64,000 bases of DNA. It comes from Lineus longissimus. Taxonomy: Eukaryota > Nemertea > Pilidiophora > Heteronemertea > Lineidae. This document shows positions 58,978 through 64,000 of this stretch, piece by piece. The translations under genes were made by a program, and so were the position numbers. Position 1 is the first letter of the stretch; each line of letters opens with the position of its first letter. The notes beneath the pieces are model-generated. The model was given only the letters and a program-made list of their open reading frames with translations. It was not told the DNA's origin and searched no databases. The stretch lies in assembly GCF_910592395.1 (NCBI RefSeq), contig NC_088323.1, positions 10,835,501 to 10,899,500 of the forward strand, read 5' to 3'.

Positions 58978-59480
58978 GTCAAATGGCTTCCAACATGGCT
59001 GCCAGGGTGAGAAAATGATCAGTATTTTAGCTGTAGGAATCTTATTTATGAATATTTTTCAGCAAAATTTATAGAACGGAGTCATATTATGATGTCCGTC
59101 CTAACAAATCCAAAATGGCCGCCAAAATCCAAGATGGCTACCAATAATCCAAGATGGCCACCAAAACTATGCAACTTGGCAACCTTTTCTGCAGCTCTGA
59201 CTCCGATTGCAAGCCAAAGGAGTAGTAAAACTTGATGATTATGGATCTTCGGGTTGTAATTCAATATGGCGGCATTCCAAGATGGCCACCAAGGACAAAT
59301 ATTGAAATATGGCCGCTGGTAATAAGGATGTTGGCAGATATCATTTCAGTCTCTTAAACTAAGACACTGGTATGATATGCAGCTCGAGGTCAGTCTATCT
59401 TTATCCACTTTGATGCAACCGCCATCAGGCAGCCATGTTGAAACCAATATGGCCACCATATTGAAACCAAGATGGCTGTC
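58978..59480 (+). repeat. Cluster of YY1-like CAAGATGGCCGCC motifs
   Basis: About nine copies of CAAGATGGC, CAAAATGGC or CAATATGGC followed by CRCC occur in irregular spacing: near 58993, 59113, 59132, 59151, 59263, 59279, 59306, 59447 and 59469. The core AAGATGGCNGCC is the known YY1 binding consensus. Confidence 0.75.
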
Positions 59481-60185
59481 AAATTCTGCCAACACCATTA
59501 ATATTCTAACCATGCTTGTAATACATGTATATCAAAATGATCGGATGAGAGTAAGGACGCCAGTCGACTGTTTGAAATGTGGCTATTAACAGACATAGAA
59601 AGACTAGAAGCGTTATAAATCAAGTTCACACATTATTATTCAACTCATTTGCAAATTACAGATGAAAGTAACGGATAATACATCTCAAGTACCATCGAAT
59701 GTATTCGCTGTTTGACGACCACAATCCCTCACTGTGCTGAATCTGCCTCAATTCTCTCTTTCCAGCCAGATCTGAAAATAAAGAATAATACCTCAAAATA
59801 AAGAATAATAATACCTTAAATCAGTCGGTATTGGTACTTTCGATTATATCATTTATGTCAATGAGACATCTCCCCAAGGCTTTATTGGTTCAGAGTTACA
59901 GATGGTACTATAGCACACACAGCTATAGCCAAACATGGCCTGGTCACTCACAGAACACTGTCACACTGTCACTAAAACCATGCAATGCTGAATGCATGAA
60001 CCAGGAAATGAAAAGAAAAATATTGATATTTTCACCAAACTACCCAACAAAACCTTTACATTCAGAGCATTCGTGTCTCAGGACTGTCAAGAACAACATT
60101 AGTCAACTGTCACGAGATAACGAGAATGAAAACATTGTCAAAATATACAATAAACCTACCCAAACTGATTTTCTAACAATAATAA

Positions 60186-60250
60186 TAATGAGTCTTTTAT
60201 ATAGCGCAATTCCGTGACACTATAGTTCTCGCTCAAAGCGCTTTGGGATA
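60186..60250 (+). repeat. SINE-body fragment
   Basis: TTTTATATAGCGC...CTCAAAGCGCTTTGGGA matches the 3' body of the tRNA-type SINE at 49171-49210 (TTATATAGCGCTTTATACTG, CTCAAAGCGCTT). Confidence 0.7.
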
Positions 60251-60974
60251 TCATATTATTTTATTATATATATTATTCTAATGCTTATTTAATTGGAAAA
60301 GTGCCCGGATGTTACGAAAATTGGGCATGCGCCACCATCGGCCAAGTTGGAACTACAAAATAAATTATAAATTCTTGATTCCGCTGGAGATGTCATATTA
60401 TTTTCATCAAAACAGAGGTTTATACTTACAATTACCACTAGATACGTATAAATGACATTTCTATAAGATTTCAGAAGTTAGGTGTTGTTTAGGAGTGTCA
60501 AATCTTGAAAATGCCTAAAATCGGTAAATATTGACGGAATTTCATCCGGTTTTTGACGAACAGCAAGAGTTTTAGCAGTAGGGTTCATTTCCGGCTAGAT
60601 AATTTCCATAGGTCACATGCCCTTTTGCGGAAAAGGCGCCAAAGGTTTGACGAGCAAGTGACAGCTGGCCACGCCTCCCGCCGTCCTCATTAGCATAACG
60701 TTATGGCGGACGTGATGATCGCCACTGCAGCTCAAGTTGTGCGTAATTTCTAATTTCTCCCCAAATACTCGATGAATTTCATTGAAATTTGAGAGAATGA
60801 AAGATTAAGATACCTGTTTACCTTGGGTCTTCCTGGTTTCTTCATGCATCATCATTAAGACACCGAAATTAACCGATCTTCAAGAGGTGTGAAAAGTTTT
60901 TTTCGTCATTTTTTTGTGCGTGACGCGAAAATGCGCTTACGGAACCTCGAAAGTCACGTGACCTGAACACCCTA

Positions 60975-61982
60975 ATAAAAGATGCTGGTCTAAACAAGAT
61001 AAATCAGGACTCTTCGCCTGGGGCAATATATCCTGAAGGGGATGCGGTTTTTGCTGCCAGAGGAGAAGCAGCTGCAGCATCCAGATCGGGAAGTACTAAA
61101 TCTTAAAATAGATTTGAGCATTGATTGGGGGATTTTCTCATGCTCAGTTGATCAAGAAACAAAGGGAAGAGTGTCAAGTTTCTATATAAATAAAACCCGC
61201 TTCTAACAAGAAAAATTAAATCATTTTTTTATACATAGCCAATCTTCAGTCATGGCACATGTAAAGCACATGATGTTTTCAAGTGTGTGGTTGTGTATAA
61301 AACTGATGTTGTCTTATTTATTTGATTTAGCAATAAATAATAGAAAAAATCTCATCACAAACATACAAGCCGGTCTTTCATTTTGTCTTTCATGAATGTT
61401 GTTCAGTCAAGCACGCATCACCATTGTGCTCAGATAAATCTATACTGTGTACATGTAGATGGCAGCACTGGTGCTCGTCTCGTGATGCACCGATTTCCTA
61501 TCCCGATCAGGCGATTTGAAGGGCAGTACGCGCGATCAAGCTATCATCAGTTTTGTTAACTTCCCCTTTGGGCTGTAGGTACTCCCTATCGGGCGATTTG
61601 GGCTCCATTGGGCAAAAAGTCCTGACTGTACATAGGCTATACATGCTATAGGGGCCTAGACATAATCTAAACAATCGATGGTTGCAACCACCAACAATTA
61701 TTATCTGTACATCTTTTGTTCATCACATGCACCGCGCCATGGCTACATACGATGTTCCAATTTGCATGGCCAGAAATAGCAGTTATTGGAAAACTATGGA
61801 TTACAAAACACTGGACTGGACTGGGAATGTATGGACTGAGAGTCATCACTCTTCACCGCCTGGGCCCTGTCCCAGCTCATTTCCCAACACCCCATCTGTT
61901 CTCAAAGTCAGCATGTCTCCGTAACTATTGATTCTTGAATTTTCATCATGAGTTGGGATGCTCTATCAGCCAAATGGTACCT
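60975..61982. other. Unassigned sequence
   Basis: No supported gene. A run AATAAAACCCGC near 61190 and several AATAAA signals near 61330. Overlapping open frames at 61680-61930 in two frames have no family features. Confidence 0.35.
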
Positions 61983-63604
61983 TTTTGGCTCACCGGTACG
62001 GTGAGTCTATACAACACCGCAGTGTCTGTCGTCTGTCGTCGTTGTTGTCGTCGTTGTCCGTCATTTCCGTCATCGTCCGTCATATCCTATTTAAAAAACA
62101 GTGGCACCTTTCTTAACCGCTAGGGCTATGGACTCAAAACTTTGTATGCATGATCCCCTAGGTCAGATCACCTTTGACACTGAATTTTGGTCGGTCTGAT
62201 TCTTAACTTGGCCACCAGGGGGCCAAAACCAAAAATTTGAATAGTGCCATACATATCTCGCTTATTACTGATTCGTTTTTGGTAAAGATTTTATGGTAGA
62301 TACTCTTAGCAAGGATACATCACACATGATGAGTGTAACTATGGTACGTTTCTTAACCGCTAAAGCTATGAAGTTGAAATTTGGTACACATGACTCCCTA
62401 CGTCTTGTACTCAACTTGGCCACCAGGAGGCTAAAACTGAAATAGGTAAAAAGTGCATTATCTCGTTTATTAGTGACTTGTTTTTATTTTAGCTTCGCTA
62501 GCAATTTTTAATTGCCAGCGAAGCTTATCGCATACTGTCTTTCTATCGTTGAAACCATTAGGAAAGTAGTATGCCGAAAATCTGATCACCCCGAAGACGG
62601 AGTTTACATACAGCTGCATGTACATAGAATAGATGACGCGTAGTATCTTTTTCTCTATCAACGTACGAACCTGCAATAAAATTTGTTCATGCGCACGGAT
62701 ATATAGTGCTTGATCCTGCGTAAGTTAAAACTTAATGATTACAAAGTTAAATACTTCTCATATGCAGGTCTAAAGTCTCGAATCGATTATCCTAACCTGT
62801 CCAATTTGGTAATAAAATTCCTTCCGAGCGAAAAATGAAATCGAGAAAAAATGGCGGATGCCGGAAAAGTGCATTGGTGGTTCATCCGCTTATCACCGGA
62901 AAGCCCTCGATCTTTACTTTTAGGGCGCTAAATTACAAAATACATGACGTCATTCGAGGTATTCCCCAAAAAACATGCGGTGTTTGCGTGCATGAATGAA
63001 ACTTCTGCCGCGTTCACCTCTGCTGCTGGCCTTTCCACTACACACTTTGCACTATATCGTTATATAGAAGGCGGACGTACAGAGAATAGAAGAGCTGTTG
63101 TAGTCACCGTTTATTCCGTTCCTTCCCACGTGTATACATTGTGAGTTGCACTAATGTTAGTCTCATGCGTTACGCACGAGACTAACACTGAACGCCCGGC
63201 TGGTTTGATTATAAATGACCTAAATAACCTGCAGGTGACATGGCTCATTCAAGACCATGCTGACCTGAGACAAGTGCACTTGTTGCTTATGGTATTATGT
63301 ATCAAAGAACCACAACCTGATCATGAAGTCAAATCAGGACGTCAATTGAATAAGTTTGTATGTAGCAAGCAATCTGATTGACATGTCTGACACACTGTAT
63401 CTGTCCACCAAGCGAAGCTATCATAGCCGCCAGGCTCTAGTTGATAATATTCTTATGGTACTTGCTCCAAGCAACGATACATCACATGTCATACTGACTT
63501 TGGTTTGACCTATATACTATACATGTACAATGTTTCTTAACCAGAATGAATTCCAAAGCACCAAATTTCTATACAGTGAGCACAATGGCCCCTGGCCGTT
63601 CCAT
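61983..63604 (+). mobile_element. Helentron/HINE-like repeat, family A variant, split by family C
   Basis: It starts TTTTGGCTCACCGGTACGGT (hairpin arms CTCACCG/CGGTGAG), has a CGTCGT/CGTTGTCG tract (62024-62080) and modules with CCACCAGGGGGCC near 62211. It ends GTGAGCACAATGGCCCC, TGGCCGTTCCAT at 63604, between T and T. Family C (62485-63441) interrupts it; the sequence across that insertion matches 44300-44412 of the copy at 43192. Confidence 0.72.
62485..63441 (+). mobile_element. Helentron-like repeat, family C
   Basis: The 5' end TATTTTAGCTTCGCTAGC has a hairpin (arms AGCTTCGCT and AGCGAAGCT around GCAATT/AATTGC). The 3' end AAGCGAAGCTATCATAGCCG has the inverted copy AGCGAAGCT, then a small hairpin AGCC-GCCA-GGCT and CTAGT. 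The flanking repeat is restored at TTTT|TGATAATATTC when it is removed. Inside is a hairpin at 63156-63186 (TTAGTCTC/GAGACTAA). No gene was recognised; an ATGACGTCATTC site (a CRE) lies near 62944. Confidence 0.68.
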
Positions 63605-63729
63605 TCAGAAACTACTTTCAGCTATCTCATGTGCGTTGTCCACTTAACGAACTTTACTATCATGTCACATTCAACATGTGTGTGCTGAGGGGTAATGCTC
63701 GCTTTGCGATGGTATTTTTGTGGGTTCCT

Positions 63730-64000
63730 TTTTAGCTCACCTCTTAGCAGAGGTGAGCTTATCCCATACCGTGGCGTCCGTCGTCCGTCGTCGTCGTCGT
63801 CGTCGTCGTCGTCCGTCGTCCGTTAGCAGGGCACGTTTCGTAACTGTTAGAGCTATTGAGTTGAAACTTGGTACACATGTACCCTTATGTAATGACACCT
63901 TGGAGACCAAGTTTCGGTCCCATTCGTTTCATGGTTTGGCCACCAGGGGGCCAAACGTTAAAAGTGAAAATATGCAATATCTCCTTTAATAGTAGTCGGG
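63730..64000 (+). mobile_element. Helentron/HINE-like repeat, family A, copy 3 (cut by window end)
   Basis: TTTTAGCTCACCTCTTAGC hairpin, CGTCCGTCG tract (63775-63822) and the first module, nearly identical to 1429-1720 and 31748-32030. CCACCAGGGGGCC near 63941. It continues beyond the window. Confidence 0.8.

Larger units (their letters stand above)
58786..60974. mobile_element. 2.2-kb non-autonomous element with 16-bp TIRs
   Basis: TAGGGTGTTCAGGTCA (58786-58801) and its exact inverse TGACCTGAACACCCTA (60959-60974). The flanks ATAATAG and ATAAAAG are similar (6 of 7), a possible imperfect target duplication. The interior contains a cluster of ATGGCCGCC-like motifs (58978-59480), a SINE-body fragment (60186-60250) and no convincing gene. 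Confidence 0.6.

Noticed and set aside
61682-61931. Two overlapping frames of 71-80 codons
   Set aside because: No recognised domain; similar length open in two frames suggests chance.

Overview
This is eukaryotic, intron-tolerant, AT-rich DNA from an animal and consists almost entirely of transposable elements, many nested inside one another. The mix (two BEL/Pao LTR elements, a Gypsy element, PIF/Harbinger with its Myb-like partner gene, Tc1, a LINE, a tRNA-type SINE, several MITE types and many CGTCCGTCG-containing repeats) suggests a marine invertebrate. A deuterostome such as an echinoderm or hemichordate is my guess, but the sequence does not prove it. I find no convincing host gene. 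The best non-transposon candidates are a PHD-like zinc-finger ORF (48.3-48.9 kb) and an orphan 162-codon ORF (54.4-54.9 kb).

Layout. 0-21.6 kb: an old minus-strand BEL/Pao element (outer). It is split in its reverse-transcriptase region by a second, plus-strand BEL/Pao element (inner, 5152-17761, 5-bp TSD TTCTC, TG...CA LTRs). The 3' LTR of the inner element is itself split by a 3.6-kb element carrying a Ulp1-like cysteine protease gene (13525-17136). The integrase tail of the outer element is split by a CGTCCGTCG repeat (1429-2554). 21.6-30.3 kb: a repeat fragment hit by a young minus-strand Gypsy element (22376-30209, 141-bp LTRs differing at 2 sites, TSD ATGGG), which in turn holds a PIF/Harbinger transposon (22978-25965). 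30.9-37.8 kb: a dead Tc1 transposon split twice. One insert carries an endonuclease/exonuclease/phosphatase (EEP) fragment; the other contains a further copy of the same repeat family. 37.8-64 kb: MITEs with clear target duplications, a 2.2-kb foldback structure with tandem repeats in its arms, a LINE remnant, a SINE, and more CGTCCGTCG repeats, one of them split by yet another family.

The most interesting theme is a set of at least four repeat families with the same end grammar: a T-run, then a 5' hairpin; at the 3' end an inverted copy of the 5' arm, a short GC hairpin and a final T. Each sits cleanly between two Ts of an identifiable pre-insertion sequence, with no clear target duplication. 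This is the layout known for Helentron-type Helitrons and their non-autonomous partners (DINE/HINE elements). One copy carries an EEP endonuclease fragment, as Helentrons do, and one carries the Ulp1-like protease. Their repeated modules hold perfect DR3 nuclear-receptor half-site pairs (AGGTCA-CAG-AGGTCA) and CTCF-core-like CCACCAGGGGGC motifs, so these elements could be spreading regulatory sites.

Most transposon proteins here are broken by stops, frameshifts or insertions. The Harbinger pair (transposase and Myb-like protein), the Ulp1-like gene and most of the Gypsy pol frame are the best preserved coding regions.
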